Shown one piece after another: positions 8,211 to 17,285 of a stretch of 44,069 nucleotides of DNA. How positions within the stretch are numbered: the stretch's first letter is position 1; each line of letters begins with the position of its first letter. Below the pieces are notes generated by a model. It did not search any database. It had not been told where the DNA came from and was given only the letters and a program-made list of their open reading frames with translations. The stretch is from Niallia endozanthoxylica (GTDB lineage Bacteria > Bacillota > Bacilli > Bacillales > Cytobacillaceae). The stretch spans positions 1 to 44,069 of the forward strand of contig NZ_VYKL01000065.1 in assembly GCF_008710145.1 (NCBI RefSeq), given 5' to 3'. Position numbers and translations under genes: made by a program.

Positions 8211-8240
8211 AAAAAGGCGCCCGTTTAGGAGCGCCTTTTT
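8211..8240 (-). terminator. ftsH terminator (bidirectional)
   Basis: Perfect 10-bp repeat AAAAAGGCGC (8211-8220) with GCGCCTTTTT (8231-8240), loop of ten bases, directly after the ftsH stop (six bases on). It has a T-run on both strands. Confidence 0.92.
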
Positions 8241-8246
8241 ATATAC

Positions 8247-10211
8247 TTAAGAACGTTTATCTAGGTTCTCATCCTGCACAGCAGGCTTTTCAGCATCTAG
8301 ATTCTTTTCTTCAGTTCCAGTCTCATCATCTTTTTTACTGATTGTTACCTTTACATTTTCAGTAGAAGCATCAACTACTTTTCGATTCGGAAGTGTTCCA
8401 TGATCAGCCAAATGTTTAATTTGTTCTGCATCCAATGTTTCCACGTCAAGTAAAGTATTAGCAATGACGTCTAGTTTATCGCGGTTTTCTGTAAGTATCT
8501 TTTTGGCCTTTTCATAGCATTCTTTTATAATACGTTGAATTTCAAGGTCAATTTCATATGCAATGGCATCTGAATAGTTTTGCTCATTATGGAAGTCGCG
8601 TCCTAAGAATACTTGACCTCCTTGAGACTGTCCAAATTGAAGGGGACCAAGCTTGTCGCTCATTCCAAACTCTGTTACCATTCTGCGTGCAATTCCGGTT
8701 GCACGTTGGAAGTCATTATGAGCACCAGTACTTACTTCACCAAACACGATATCTTCTGAAACACGACCGCCAAGAAGTCCGGTAATCTTATCTAGAAGTT
8801 CAGGTTTTGTCATAAAGTAACGGTCTTCCTTAGGAAGCATAACAGCATAGCCGCCTGCTTGACCACGAGGGACAATCGTCACCTTTTGAACAATTTCAGC
8901 TTCATCAAGCATTAACCCAATAACAGTATGTCCAGCTTCATGGAAAGCAACAATTTTTCTTTCCTTTTCGGAAATAACTCGGCTCTTTTTCGCAGGTCCT
9001 GCAATCACTCGGTCTGTTGCCTCATCAATATCTAACATATCAATTTTCTTCTTATCACGGCGTGCCGCCACTAACGCAGCTTCGTTTAAAAGGTTTTCCA
9101 AGTCTGCTCCTGAGAAACCAGGTGTGCGCTGTGCAATGGCCTTTAAGTTGACTTCATCAGCTAATGGCTTATTGCGTGCATGTACTTTCAATACCGCTTC
9201 ACGGCCTTTTACATCTGGGCGGTCAACTGTAATTTGACGGTCAAAACGTCCCGGACGAAGAAGAGCTGGATCTAGGATATCAGCACGGTTTGTAGCAGCA
9301 ATGATAATAATTCCTTCATTTCCGCCAAACCCATCCATTTCAACAAGCAATTGGTTTAGCGTCTGCTCACGTTCATCATGACCTCCGCCAAGTCCCGCGC
9401 CACGCTGACGTCCAACCGCATCAATTTCATCTATGAAAATAATACACGGTGCATTTTTCTTCGCTGTTTCGAATAAATCACGAACACGTGAAGCTCCTAC
9501 CCCAACGAACATTTCAACGAAGTCCGAACCGCTTATAGAGAAGAAAGGAACTCCTGCTTCACCTGCTGTTGCACGGGCAAGCAATGTTTTACCTGTACCA
9601 GGAGGTCCCACAAGGAGTACCCCTTTCGGAATTCTAGCACCAAGTTCAACGAATTTTCTTGGGTCCTTTAAAAACTCAACTACTTCAACAAGTTCTTGCT
9701 TTTCTTCATCTGCGCCTGCTACGTCTTTAAAGCGAACCTTTTTCTTATCTTCGCTATACAGCTTTGCTTTACTCTTACCAAAATTCATTACCCGGCTACC
9801 GCCGCCTTGGGCTTGATTAAGCAGGAAGAAGAATAAAATGAAGATAATGACAAACGGAATAATAGATGTAAAGAATGTTACCCATCCGCTTGTTTCTTTA
9901 GCCGGCATCTTTTCAAGCTTTAAATCAGCGGCCAAAGAATTGATTCGTTCTATCTCGCTATCTGTATTAGATACATAAGTGATAAAATACTTACCTTCTT
10001 CATACCCCTTTAGCTGCCCTCTAACCTCGAGAACTCCACGCTCAGGCTGCGTAGTTAAAGAGGTTACATCACCATTCTCAAGATGCTCTATAAACGTATC
10101 ATACGTCATATTTTCTGTCGGTTGATTACCACTATTAAAGAAACTTACTACGCCTATAATGACTAGAAAAATTAATAAATAAAAGATGGTATTACGGAAA
10201 ATCCGATTCAT
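8247..10211 (-). CDS. ftsH: ATP-dependent zinc metalloprotease FtsH
   Basis: Membrane-anchored AAA+ protease for quality control of membrane proteins and regulators; in B. subtilis it is also needed for sporulation. The 654-residue protein has two membrane segments (about residues 6-25 and 109-131) flanking an extracytoplasmic domain, Walker A GPPGTGKT, Walker B CIIFIDEIDA, the second region of homology NRADILDPALLRPGRFD, and the zinc site HEAGH. The tail is acidic and variable, as is usual. The start has GGAGG six bases before ATG. A candidate promoter lies 37 bases upstream. It follows hprT; in B. subtilis TilS and HprT activate ftsH transcription. Confidence 0.98.
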   Translation of the reverse strand: MNRIFRNTIFYLLIFLVIIGVVSFFNSGNQPTENMTYDTFIEHLENGDVTSLTTQPERGVLEVRGQLKGYEEGKYFITYVSNTDSEIERINSLAADLKLEKMPAKETSGWVTFFTSIIPFVIIFILFFFLLNQAQGGGSRVMNFGKSKAKLYSEDKKKVRFKDVAGADEEKQELVEVVEFLKDPRKFVELGARIPKGVLLVGPPGTGKTLLARATAGEAGVPFFSISGSDFVEMFVGVGASRVRDLFETAKKNAPCIIFIDEIDAVGRQRGAGLGGGHDEREQTLNQLLVEMDGFGGNEGIIIIAATNRADILDPALLRPGRFDRQITVDRPDVKGREAVLKVHARNKPLADEVNLKAIAQRTPGFSGADLENLLNEAALVAARRDKKKIDMLDIDEATDRVIAGPAKKSRVISEKERKIVAFHEAGHTVIGLMLDEAEIVQKVTIVPRGQAGGYAVMLPKEDRYFMTKPELLDKITGLLGGRVSEDIVFGEVSTGAHNDFQRATGIARRMVTEFGMSDKLGPLQFGQSQGGQVFLGRDFHNEQNYSDAIAYEIDLEIQRIIKECYEKAKKILTENRDKLDVIANTLLDVETLDAEQIKHLADHGTLPNRKVVDASTENVKVTISKKDDETGTEEKNLDAEKPAVQDENLDKRS

Positions 10212-10247
10212 CCCTTGCCTCCTCCCACGGTCAACAAACTATAGTGT

Positions 10248-10277
10248 ATAGTACCATAGAAAATCATGGTAATACAA
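10248..10277 (-). promoter_or_regulatory. candidate sigma-A promoter of ftsH
   Basis: TTGTAT (10272-10277) and TACTAT (10248-10253) separated by 18 bases on the minus strand, about 37 bases ahead of the ftsH ATG. Neither box is perfect. Confidence 0.5.
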
Positions 10278-10345
10278 GAAATTACACTTCTAAAGCCAAT
10301 AACTACTATTGTTATAAAAAATGTATATAAAAATGTTATTACCTA

Positions 10346-10885
10346 TTAATTACTGTATACATGTGGCTTCAAAACACCTATATACGGAAGGTTTCGGTAT
10401 TTTTCTGCATAATCCAAACCATATCCGACAACAAAGGCATCTGGAACAATAAATCCTACATAATCGGCCTTTATATCTGCCTTGCGACCTGTTGGTTTAT
10501 CAAGCAGTGTAACAATTTTTACTGACTTCGCTTTACGATAATGGAATAACTCAACTAAATAACTCAACGTTAAGCCACTGTCAATAATGTCCTCGATGAT
10601 TAGAACATCACGACCTTCAACAGATGTATCCAAATCCTTTAATATCTTCACCTCTCCAGAGGAAACCATAGCGTTTCCGTAGCTTGAAACATCCATGAAG
10701 TCCATTTCAAGGTGAGTATCAATCCGTTTAAGAAGGTCGCCCATAAATAGCACAGCACCCTTAAGAACACCAATCGCAAGCGGGAATTTATCCTGATAAT
10801 CCTCCGTTATCTGTGCACCCAATTCTTTTATCTTATTTTGAAGCTCTTCTTCGGATATTAATACACTTTCAATATCATTTTTCAT
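10346..10885 (-). CDS. hprT: hypoxanthine phosphoribosyltransferase
   Basis: Purine salvage: makes IMP from hypoxanthine and PRPP. The 179-residue type I phosphoribosyltransferase has the PRPP loop VLIIEDIIDSGLTLSYL, the early PLAIGVLKGAVLFMGDL, and the base-binding C-terminal DAFVVGYGLDYAEKYRNLPY, all at family-typical positions. It follows tilS by a gap of 121 bases containing a 12-bp inverted repeat (10949-11004), and precedes ftsH. In B. subtilis HprT and TilS together regulate ftsH. Confidence 0.97.
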   Translation of the reverse strand: MKNDIESVLISEEELQNKIKELGAQITEDYQDKFPLAIGVLKGAVLFMGDLLKRIDTHLEMDFMDVSSYGNAMVSSGEVKILKDLDTSVEGRDVLIIEDIIDSGLTLSYLVELFHYRKAKSVKIVTLLDKPTGRKADIKADYVGFIVPDAFVVGYGLDYAEKYRNLPYIGVLKPHVYSN

Positions 10886-10948
10886 ATTTAGTATGCCCCC
10901 TAGATGATCATTGCATAATGATGTATATCAATCATTACATTTCTCAGC

Positions 10949-11004
10949 CTTTATCAAAAGTTTTCTCCATTCGATATTTGTTTATCCAAGCCCTTTTGAT
11001 AAAG
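10949..11004. repeat. 12-bp inverted repeat between tilS and hprT
   Basis: CTTTATCAAAAG (10949-10960) is repeated as its exact complement CTTTTGATAAAG (10993-11004), with 32 bases between. It starts just after the tilS stop. No T-run follows it on the minus strand, so it is not a standard terminator; it could stabilise or separate the tilS and hprT messages. Confidence 0.6.
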
Positions 11005-11006
11005 CA

Positions 11007-12395
11007 CTATTCGATTTGCTTTTTATATGTGATAAGAATATAATCCATATCCTTATTTATCACCGTTGACTCTTTGCATTTTTTCAATCCCGGCAGCCAG
11101 AGGATTCGGTTTTGTCCATCTGTTACGACCGGCCAGCTGTCTCTCTCATCAATTGGTATTTTCTGATCGATGAAAATGCTTTTAATCTTTTTTGTCCCTT
11201 CTATACCTTTTAAGCTCATTCGATCCCCTGGTTCTCTTGTTCTAACGATAATTGGAAGAGATACATCCTTTTTATTTAAAAGAATGGCATCCTTTGAGCT
11301 TTCCTCATGATGTGTATATTTGAAGGAAATACTGTCTCCATTTGGCAATATATATTCTCCCGGTTGATCGAACTCTATATAAAATCCTCCCTTTGTATCA
11401 GCGTTGAAAACAAAGTGACATAGGCGGTAAGATCGTTTCACCTTCAAACCGGATGGAAAATCCAAACTGCCAGAGGGATTGTCCCCTTTAATAAGTATGA
11501 AAAATTGTTCAATATGTATCGCTGATAAGGATGCGGGCCTTTTTTTATATAGATAGTTTAATATTAGTTGAACGCCTCTCCTTTGTAAAGAAATTGGCAT
11601 TGCCTGGAAGGTATCTATATCAATAGTTATTTTATTATCTTGTTTCACTTTCCATACTGTATTCATTTTTTTAATTGTTAATTCCTGCAGCAGCGCTTCA
11701 TCTTGCTGCAGTTCTTCGCTAAAACGTTGAAATTGCTCATGTACATGTTCGTTTTCCTGTTTTAAAAAAGGAACAACATGGTTTCGAAATCTATTTCGAA
11801 GATAGACATCTTTTTCATTACTGGGGTCTCGACGAGGATTTAATTCATGATCCGAACAATACTGCTCAATTTCTTTCCGGCTGAGACATAAAAACGGCCT
11901 AACAATAAAAACGTCCTTAAAGGGTCTAATAAAGGGGATACCAGCCCTCGATGATCCTGAACTTCCTCGTGTTAATCTCATTAAGATTGTTTCAATCTGG
12001 TCATCACCATGATGAGCTAATGCAGCGTGTGTAAGCTGATATTCATTCATCACTTCAGCAAAGAATTCATAGCGGCACTCTCTCGAGGAAACTTGCGAGC
12101 TTTTTCCCGTCCTTTTTATATACTCCGGGACATTTATTCTCTTCATTGTAAAAGGTATTTGCCGTTTATTGCAGAAGTCCTCCACAAACTTCGCTTCATT
12201 ATAGGATTCTTCTCCTCTAAACATGTGGTCAACATGTGCAGCAACTATATAAAAATTCTGCTGCTTCTGTTTTTCACTCAATAGATGTAAAAGCGCTAAA
12301 GAATCCGGACCTCCTGATACACCAACAAGAAATCTTTTTCCAGTCAACGCAAAATGCTTTTGTTTTAAAAAACGGTCTACTTTCTCTTCTATCAT
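11007..12395 (-). CDS. tilS: tRNA(Ile)-lysidine synthase
   Basis: Modifies C34 of tRNA-Ile (CAU anticodon) to lysidine so that it reads AUA; essential. The 462-residue protein opens with the ATP-binding P-loop FLVGVSGGPDSLALLHLL near residue 22, followed by AAHVDHMFRGEES and HHGDDQIETILMRLTRG, all N-type PP-loop ATPase features. The C-terminal TilS domain ends with the conserved stretch VRTREPGDRMSLKG and KKIKSIFIDQKIP. The start has AGGGAA upstream of ATG. A 152-base gap with a TATAAT box but no good -35 separates it from yabT. Confidence 0.96.
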   Translation of the reverse strand: MIEEKVDRFLKQKHFALTGKRFLVGVSGGPDSLALLHLLSEKQKQQNFYIVAAHVDHMFRGEESYNEAKFVEDFCNKRQIPFTMKRINVPEYIKRTGKSSQVSSRECRYEFFAEVMNEYQLTHAALAHHGDDQIETILMRLTRGSSGSSRAGIPFIRPFKDVFIVRPFLCLSRKEIEQYCSDHELNPRRDPSNEKDVYLRNRFRNHVVPFLKQENEHVHEQFQRFSEELQQDEALLQELTIKKMNTVWKVKQDNKITIDIDTFQAMPISLQRRGVQLILNYLYKKRPASLSAIHIEQFFILIKGDNPSGSLDFPSGLKVKRSYRLCHFVFNADTKGGFYIEFDQPGEYILPNGDSISFKYTHHEESSKDAILLNKKDVSLPIIVRTREPGDRMSLKGIEGTKKIKSIFIDQKIPIDERDSWPVVTDGQNRILWLPGLKKCKESTVINKDMDYILITYKKQIE

Positions 12396-12547
12396 TACTT
12401 TTTCCCTGCCACAAATATCGTCTTTAAGTTCTTTTGTCTTATATTAAGCATACCATTTTTCTAACTGGTAACCAAAGGACAAGCCTTATAAATTTTTCGC
12501 CTAAATTATACGAAATCTGCATGTCATACCTGTTTTTATACTTTCTG

Positions 12548-13579
12548 CTATATTAATTGACCAAATATATAGAACGCATAAAATAATAGAATAACAACTG
12601 TTAGTAAAAACGTTTCGACCATCCCGCCCTTTTTCTGCTTTTTCTGCTTTTTTTGCTGTACTTGCCGGCTGGCTCCCACTTTTACTCTTGATTGTGTTTG
12701 TTGATTCATTGTCTGACCATTGGCAGTGCTCCCTGCATTTGTTTGTCTTGAAGTCCTTCGACGGTTTGCGCTATCATGACTAATCGTTTTTATTAAATCA
12801 TTGCGCATTTCTTTAGCTGAATGATAGCGTCCTTCAAGTGCATCGATAATTACTGCTTCAAATTTTTGCAAAACCTTGCTTTGTTTCAATTGATTACGAA
12901 GCTGGATAATCCCACCCGTTGTTTTCGAAAACCGTTTTGGAAAGACTGCGTTAATCATAATCATCGCAACGGCAAATAAATCGTAGCTTGGTTCTGCTTT
13001 TCTTGAACCAAGTCCCCAATACCCCCTGTCAAAGAATTCCGTATACTCCTTTATCGCCCTTCCCTTTATTGTCGTGCCGCCTACATCAATACAGCGTATT
13101 CTTGGCGAAGGACCTGTTACAATTAAGTTCTCCGGCTTTAAATCACCAAATACCCATCCGCTATCATGGAGCTTCTCTAAGTCTGACAAAAGCTGCAGAA
13201 TGAGTACAGGAAGCCAAGAAGGACCCTTCTGCTCAATAAAGGACATAAAGTCCGGCCCTTGTATATACTCCATTACATAAAATGAAATTTGTCCTTTACT
13301 ATGTTCCCAATCATCTACATCAAGCAAAGAAGGCCCAAGGGCAGATCCCTGGACCTTTGCAAAGGATTTAAGCACATTCACCTCAGACGTAATAGACATC
13401 CCATTATCACTCATTTTAAGTGCGACATATTCCTGTTGTCGCTGTGCAAGATACACAATGCCATTGGCTCCGAACCCCAATTCCTTTAAAATGATATAAC
13501 GGTGTTTATGCCATTTGCCTTCAATGATTGTCCCAGGTTTCACGTTATACTGATTCTTCATAGAATGATTCATCATCAC
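12548..13579 (-). CDS. yabT: membrane-anchored serine/threonine protein kinase YabT
   Basis: Hanks-type kinase without PASTA repeats. Visible are the glycine loop GFGANGIVYLA, the ATP-binding lysine in YVALKMSD, the catalytic loop FGDLKPENLIV (Gly in place of the usual His-Arg), the metal-binding RCIDVGG in place of DFG, and a C-terminal membrane helix (about residues 320-340) preceded by a lysine-rich stretch KQKKQKKGG. In B. subtilis YabT is DNA-activated and acts in spore development and DNA-damage responses; the basic stretch fits that. The start is uncertain: GTG at 13579 has AAGGAG 11 bases upstream, and ATG codons follow at 13576, 13573 and 13561. The gene overlaps the end of yabS. Confidence 0.92.
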   Translation of the reverse strand: MMMNHSMKNQYNVKPGTIIEGKWHKHRYIILKELGFGANGIVYLAQRQQEYVALKMSDNGMSITSEVNVLKSFAKVQGSALGPSLLDVDDWEHSKGQISFYVMEYIQGPDFMSFIEQKGPSWLPVLILQLLSDLEKLHDSGWVFGDLKPENLIVTGPSPRIRCIDVGGTTIKGRAIKEYTEFFDRGYWGLGSRKAEPSYDLFAVAMIMINAVFPKRFSKTTGGIIQLRNQLKQSKVLQKFEAVIIDALEGRYHSAKEMRNDLIKTISHDSANRRRTSRQTNAGSTANGQTMNQQTQSRVKVGASRQVQQKKQKKQKKGGMVETFLLTVVILLFYAFYIFGQLI

Positions 13580-14282
13580 GAGAAAGCAGACTCCTTAGCG
13601 AACGTTTTTTCTTGAAATATTGCAGCGCCTCATTAATGGCAGGTCCTGTTGGTGTAATTCCTCCTGTCGATAATTTTGAAAATACATCTGTCAAAGACCC
13701 AAGCCGCGGCGTCCAATCTAATAATTTATCTACTTCATTCTTTTTCCCGGGAAATACGAACACAGAAAATCGATTTTCTCCAGACCGAGCATTCAGGCTT
13801 AAGGATAAGTCAAGAAGAGCCTCTTTAACTGTTGGCAGCTTCTGCTTCATACTAGCACTTGTATCAACAAGGATAAGCACTTCGAGTTCGACTGTCTCTC
13901 CAAGCTCATCTACCACCTCCATTACCTCTCCTCTTTTTTCCGGCGGAAGATCTTCTAACGTATGTGAGCGGCCAAGTATTTGCTGCAGTTCTTTATTCAC
14001 AACCCCTTGGAGGGTCTGTGTCATTGCCTTTCTCGTAACCATCTGAACGGTTTGTGAAAGGTTTTGGGCATAGACAACCTGACTAACACCGCCGCCAGCC
14101 ATAGAAATACCTTCAATTTCTTTCATCCCCTGGTCATCGATTACATCTTGATCCATTACACCTATTACATTTACTGTAATTCCTTGCTCCTTTGCCAGTG
14201 CAGCCATTGCAATGGGATCTTCTCCTTGATTTGAGCAACCATCCGTTATCAATAAAATTTGCTTTAACGTACCTGTCTTCAT
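13545..14282 (-). CDS. yabS: von Willebrand factor A-domain protein YabS
   Basis: A 245-residue protein of unknown function. It carries ILLITDGCSNQGEDP near the N terminus and the metal-site motif LILVDTSASMKQ (Asp-x-Ser-x-Ser) near residue 135, typical of VWA folds that hold a metal ion and bind partners. The ATG at 14282 is chosen because GGAGGGGA lies eight bases upstream; a TTG at 14297 is in frame but overlaps that site. It sits between spoIIE and the kinase gene yabT, with which it overlaps, so the two are probably made together, but no function is established from the sequence. Confidence 0.9.
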   Translation of the reverse strand: MKTGTLKQILLITDGCSNQGEDPIAMAALAKEQGITVNVIGVMDQDVIDDQGMKEIEGISMAGGGVSQVVYAQNLSQTVQMVTRKAMTQTLQGVVNKELQQILGRSHTLEDLPPEKRGEVMEVVDELGETVELEVLILVDTSASMKQKLPTVKEALLDLSLSLNARSGENRFSVFVFPGKKNEVDKLLDWTPRLGSLTDVFSKLSTGGITPTGPAINEALQYFKKKRSLRSLLSRDDESFYEESV

Positions 14283-14367
14283 CAAGTTCCCCTCCAAATC
14301 TGAAATGTTACCATTTTCGACGATAAGGAAGGAATTTATACATAAGCTGTTTAGTTAGAATGATAAT

Positions 14368-14439
14368 AGGCCATTCGTATATGCGGCACTAAGTTTAATT
14401 CAGAATGAATCACTTAGTGGACACGTACACGAATGGCCT
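14368..14439. repeat. long nested hairpin after spoIIE
   Basis: Three nested complementary pairs share one axis: AGGCCATTCGT (14368-14378) with ACGAATGGCCT (14429-14439), CACTAAGT (14387-14394) with ACTTAGTG (14412-14419), and ATTCA with TGAAT around a GAA loop at the centre. It lies in the 180-base gap between spoIIE and yabS. There is no clear T-run on the minus strand, so it may block 3' exonucleases, or end transcription inefficiently, rather than being a classic terminator. Confidence 0.7.
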
Positions 14440-14462
14440 TTATACAACAGTATGCAAATTCA

Positions 14463-16940
14463 TTAATTAGCCTTCTGTTTAAACTGAGGAACAGGAATAG
14501 ACGCCCATTTTGGAGTATTATGTTTAACTTTTGCCACTACAACGGTCATATCATCATCAATATACCCTGATCTCGACCTAATGACCTCTTCCATAATGAC
14601 ATCAGCTATTCCTTGAGGCTCTTCTGTCTTTAACTCTTTTATTTTCCGTTTCATCCACAAGTCGTGGTTTTCTACATGCTTTGGACCTTCAAACACGCCA
14701 TCGCTCATCATAATGAGAAGATCGCCAGCCCTTAGCTGTTCACTCACAACATCTACCTCAAAATCCTCGATGATTCCCATTGGCAGATTGCTTGCTTGTA
14801 TTTTCAAGACTTTATTACCCCTTTTAACAAAACTTGGAGTGGAACCAATTTTTAAAAACTTCGCGGATGCATTTTGTAAATCTACCATTGCCAAGTCTAA
14901 GGTAGAAAAGATTTCGTCCGTTGTTCGTAAGGATAGAACGGAATTAACCGATTTGATCGCAACTCTTTCCTCGATTCCAGATTGAAGAATTTTTTCTAGG
15001 AGCTGCAGCGTCTCCTGGCTTTCAATATGGGCCCGCTCTCCATTGCCCATTCCATCACTAATTGCAATGGCGTATTTTCCACAGCCTAGTTCCGTTGTAG
15101 AATAGCTGTCTCCTGAAATTAAGCCGCCGTCCTTTGCTGCATGGGCCACACCAACCTCTATAGAATATGCCTTGGCGGATCGGAAAGTCACATGGCAGTA
15201 GTCATGTCCAAATGGAGATATTTCCTCTGAATTTACAATAATTGTCTCGCCTAATATATCCGAAAGAATCGGTGCAATGAGTTTTTCACATTCCCCATGC
15301 CCCTGATAGTCAGGTATGGTCATATCAATATCTACGTTCCCTTGTTCAAGACTGTAAATCTCCACTTGTTCAATCTCAATACCAAAATCCTGCATCGCTT
15401 CAAGGATAAGCTCTTCCTGCTTATGATGATTTTCTCTTTCCCGCTGAATTTCCTTTGCGAAGTTACCCATAATTTCAGACACACCTAATAATTGATCCGC
15501 TACTAGTTTTCTAGACTCCTTTACCTGCCTTTTTAATTTTTGATTGGCTTGATAGTAGGTTAATTCTTGCTGCATTGCTTCCACAACCTTTTTCGGCTTG
15601 ACGCAGTGAACTCCCCACTCCCTATATAATTTTTGAGAAACTTCTCCGCCTTTTTGCTCCATATCAAGCATAATTTCTTTCATAAATTCATATGTTTCAT
15701 TAAAGTTCCTTGTCCAGCATTGTTCCTTGCGATGACAAAGCTGACATGTTTTTTCTGTTACATTACTCAAAAAGTAATCTAGCTCTCTATCAGTCTCATT
15801 CCATTCTGTCGGTTCGCTCTGATGATTGAAGCTATTAGAAAGAGCCTGAAATACATGGGAAAACTGCGCTACCCTTTGCGATGTCACATCTCTCATCTTT
15901 CTCATATATTGCTGCTGCTCTTGTGAATGTTCTAGAGTACCTGGGATATATTTTGCCAGCTTTGAAGTGAGTGTTTTAGGGGTTAGAAATAGTAACGCTA
16001 TGGCTACCGCTGATTCCAGGATTGTTTTAACTAAAGCTGCATTGCCATCTCCATACATACCAATCAATAAAGTCGCTATCAATAGCCCAATTGAGACGCC
16101 AACCTTTTTCCCCTCTTTTAATAGACCTCCCAGAAGACCTGAAAAGGCTAATAGACTCATATGTGTAAAGCTGGAAATACTGGCCAAACTAAAGATGAGA
16201 CCCGTTACAACCCCAACAGTGGACCCAACTGTTGCTCCAGCAACAAAAGCAAATAACAGAACAAGATATCGTGCCAATACGTGGTCAACAGAGATATCAT
16301 ACATTGTCCAACCAATCGTTCCAGTCATGACAGAAGCAAGTAAAATAATTAAACAGACAATTTCCTCAGTCTTTAATGACTGTCTGCGTTTTGAAATAGA
16401 TAATAAAGGAAGTCCTTGTAAAAAAATTAGAGTTAAAATAAAACCTAAACTTGATTCTATCCCCGCCATCATTAGCTCATACAATGTAAACTTACCAGAT
16501 ACAATGTAACCTTCCACTAAGCTACCGGAAAACAGAACAAAAAATACATAAAACGGAACGACTTTGACCTCATTTTTCAGCCACCTTTTCGTAGCTTTAT
16601 AGGAGAGCAAAAATAGCACCGTCAACACAAAGGTAGAGACTGCATCGGCAACAGAAAGAGTAGCCGCTCCTGCAATAAGACCGATTAATGCTAATGGCGC
16701 CCGATCCTTTCTTACGAGATATACAGCAGCAAAAAAAGGAACACTAAATGGAGTTAATTTAGCTAAAATTAATGAACGTCCAAGTAAAAAGCCTATCAAT
16801 AAGAGGATGTAGCCTTTTTTTAGAAAAAAGGTTTCCATCTTTGCTTGAAAATTAGTAAAGGGGTTGGCCAACTTTATTTTAGATTTCGCAAAGTTAACGT
16901 CCCTGATCGGATCCATGAAATTCCGCTCCACCTTTTCCAC
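14463..16940 (-). CDS. spoIIE: stage II sporulation protein E, PP2C phosphatase
   Basis: Serine phosphatase that dephosphorylates SpoIIAA and so activates sigma-F in the forespore; it also acts at the polar division septum with FtsZ. The 825-residue protein has a multi-pass N-terminal membrane region (about residues 40-320, roughly ten segments), a central regulatory region, and a C-terminal PP2C domain with the metal-binding AIAISDGMGNG near residue 630 and LIMMSDGVFEG about 115 residues later. Length matches B. subtilis. The start is GTG at 16940 with GGGAGTG seven bases upstream. Its promoter has the 21-base spacing of Spo0A-activated sigma-A promoters. Confidence 0.97.
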   Translation of the reverse strand: MEKVERNFMDPIRDVNFAKSKIKLANPFTNFQAKMETFFLKKGYILLLIGFLLGRSLILAKLTPFSVPFFAAVYLVRKDRAPLALIGLIAGAATLSVADAVSTFVLTVLFLLSYKATKRWLKNEVKVVPFYVFFVLFSGSLVEGYIVSGKFTLYELMMAGIESSLGFILTLIFLQGLPLLSISKRRQSLKTEEIVCLIILLASVMTGTIGWTMYDISVDHVLARYLVLLFAFVAGATVGSTVGVVTGLIFSLASISSFTHMSLLAFSGLLGGLLKEGKKVGVSIGLLIATLLIGMYGDGNAALVKTILESAVAIALLFLTPKTLTSKLAKYIPGTLEHSQEQQQYMRKMRDVTSQRVAQFSHVFQALSNSFNHQSEPTEWNETDRELDYFLSNVTEKTCQLCHRKEQCWTRNFNETYEFMKEIMLDMEQKGGEVSQKLYREWGVHCVKPKKVVEAMQQELTYYQANQKLKRQVKESRKLVADQLLGVSEIMGNFAKEIQRERENHHKQEELILEAMQDFGIEIEQVEIYSLEQGNVDIDMTIPDYQGHGECEKLIAPILSDILGETIIVNSEEISPFGHDYCHVTFRSAKAYSIEVGVAHAAKDGGLISGDSYSTTELGCGKYAIAISDGMGNGERAHIESQETLQLLEKILQSGIEERVAIKSVNSVLSLRTTDEIFSTLDLAMVDLQNASAKFLKIGSTPSFVKRGNKVLKIQASNLPMGIIEDFEVDVVSEQLRAGDLLIMMSDGVFEGPKHVENHDLWMKRKIKELKTEEPQGIADVIMEEVIRSRSGYIDDDMTVVVAKVKHNTPKWASIPVPQFKQKAN

Positions 16941-16974
16941 GCAGCTTCACTCCCTGCCTAAGTATTTTACATTC

Positions 16975-17040
16975 ATTATATAGACGGGAGCTTTAGAAGT
17001 TTGTCAAAATGGCGGACAAGCCCCTTTTTTTCATTCGACT
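16975..17040 (-). promoter_or_regulatory. spoIIE promoter with 21-bp spacing and candidate Spo0A boxes
   Basis: On the minus strand TTGACA (17002-17007) and TATAAT (16975-16980) are both perfect but 21 bases apart, which is the signature of the Spo0A-dependent sigma-A promoters of spoIIE and spoIIG. A candidate 0A box AGTCGAA (17034-17040) lies upstream, and TGTCAAA on the opposite strand overlaps the -35; each matches the TGNCGAA consensus at six of seven positions. Transcription would start about 30 bases ahead of the GTG. Confidence 0.85.
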
Positions 17041-17120
17041 CAATTCCACCAAAAGTCTAAAAATAACAGGAGAAACCTGTATATTAAGTGCTCATGCAGC
17101 AGATATTTACTATATGCTAA

Positions 17121-17149
17121 AAAATCCTGTCTTTTTGTGTGACAGGATT
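17121..17149. terminator. second hairpin terminator between yabR and spoIIE
   Basis: AATCCTGTC (17123-17131) pairs with GACAGGATT (17141-17149); a T-run follows on the minus strand and a T-rich stretch on the plus strand. It lies between the yabR terminator and the spoIIE promoter and would insulate spoIIE. Confidence 0.75.
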
Positions 17150-17200
17150 CTTTCTATTCTACATTCATTTAATTCTTTATAAAAAGAGGTATTAGTAAAC

Positions 17201-17230
17201 AAAAAGACAAACCCAGTAAATGGATTTGCC
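17201..17230 (-). terminator. yabR terminator
   Basis: On the minus strand GGCAAATCC (17222-17230) pairs with GGGTTTGTC (17206-17214) with two G-U pairs and a seven-base loop, followed by TTTTTG. It is 55 bases after the yabR stop. Confidence 0.7.
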
Positions 17231-17285
17231 TGTAATATAGGGAACACGAACGATACCCTGCTAGTATATAGAAATCAGCAGCAAA

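Noticed and set aside
9433..9816. Long plus-strand frames, for example opposite ftsH (9433-9816) and spoIIE (15967-16509)
   Set aside because: They lie wholly opposite well-supported genes, have no recognisable domains or ribosome sites, and arise from the codon bias of the real strand.
17206..17280. Possible tRNA between yabR and spoIIE
   Set aside because: Looked for T-loop (GGTTC), anticodon and acceptor pairing; only terminator stems were found.
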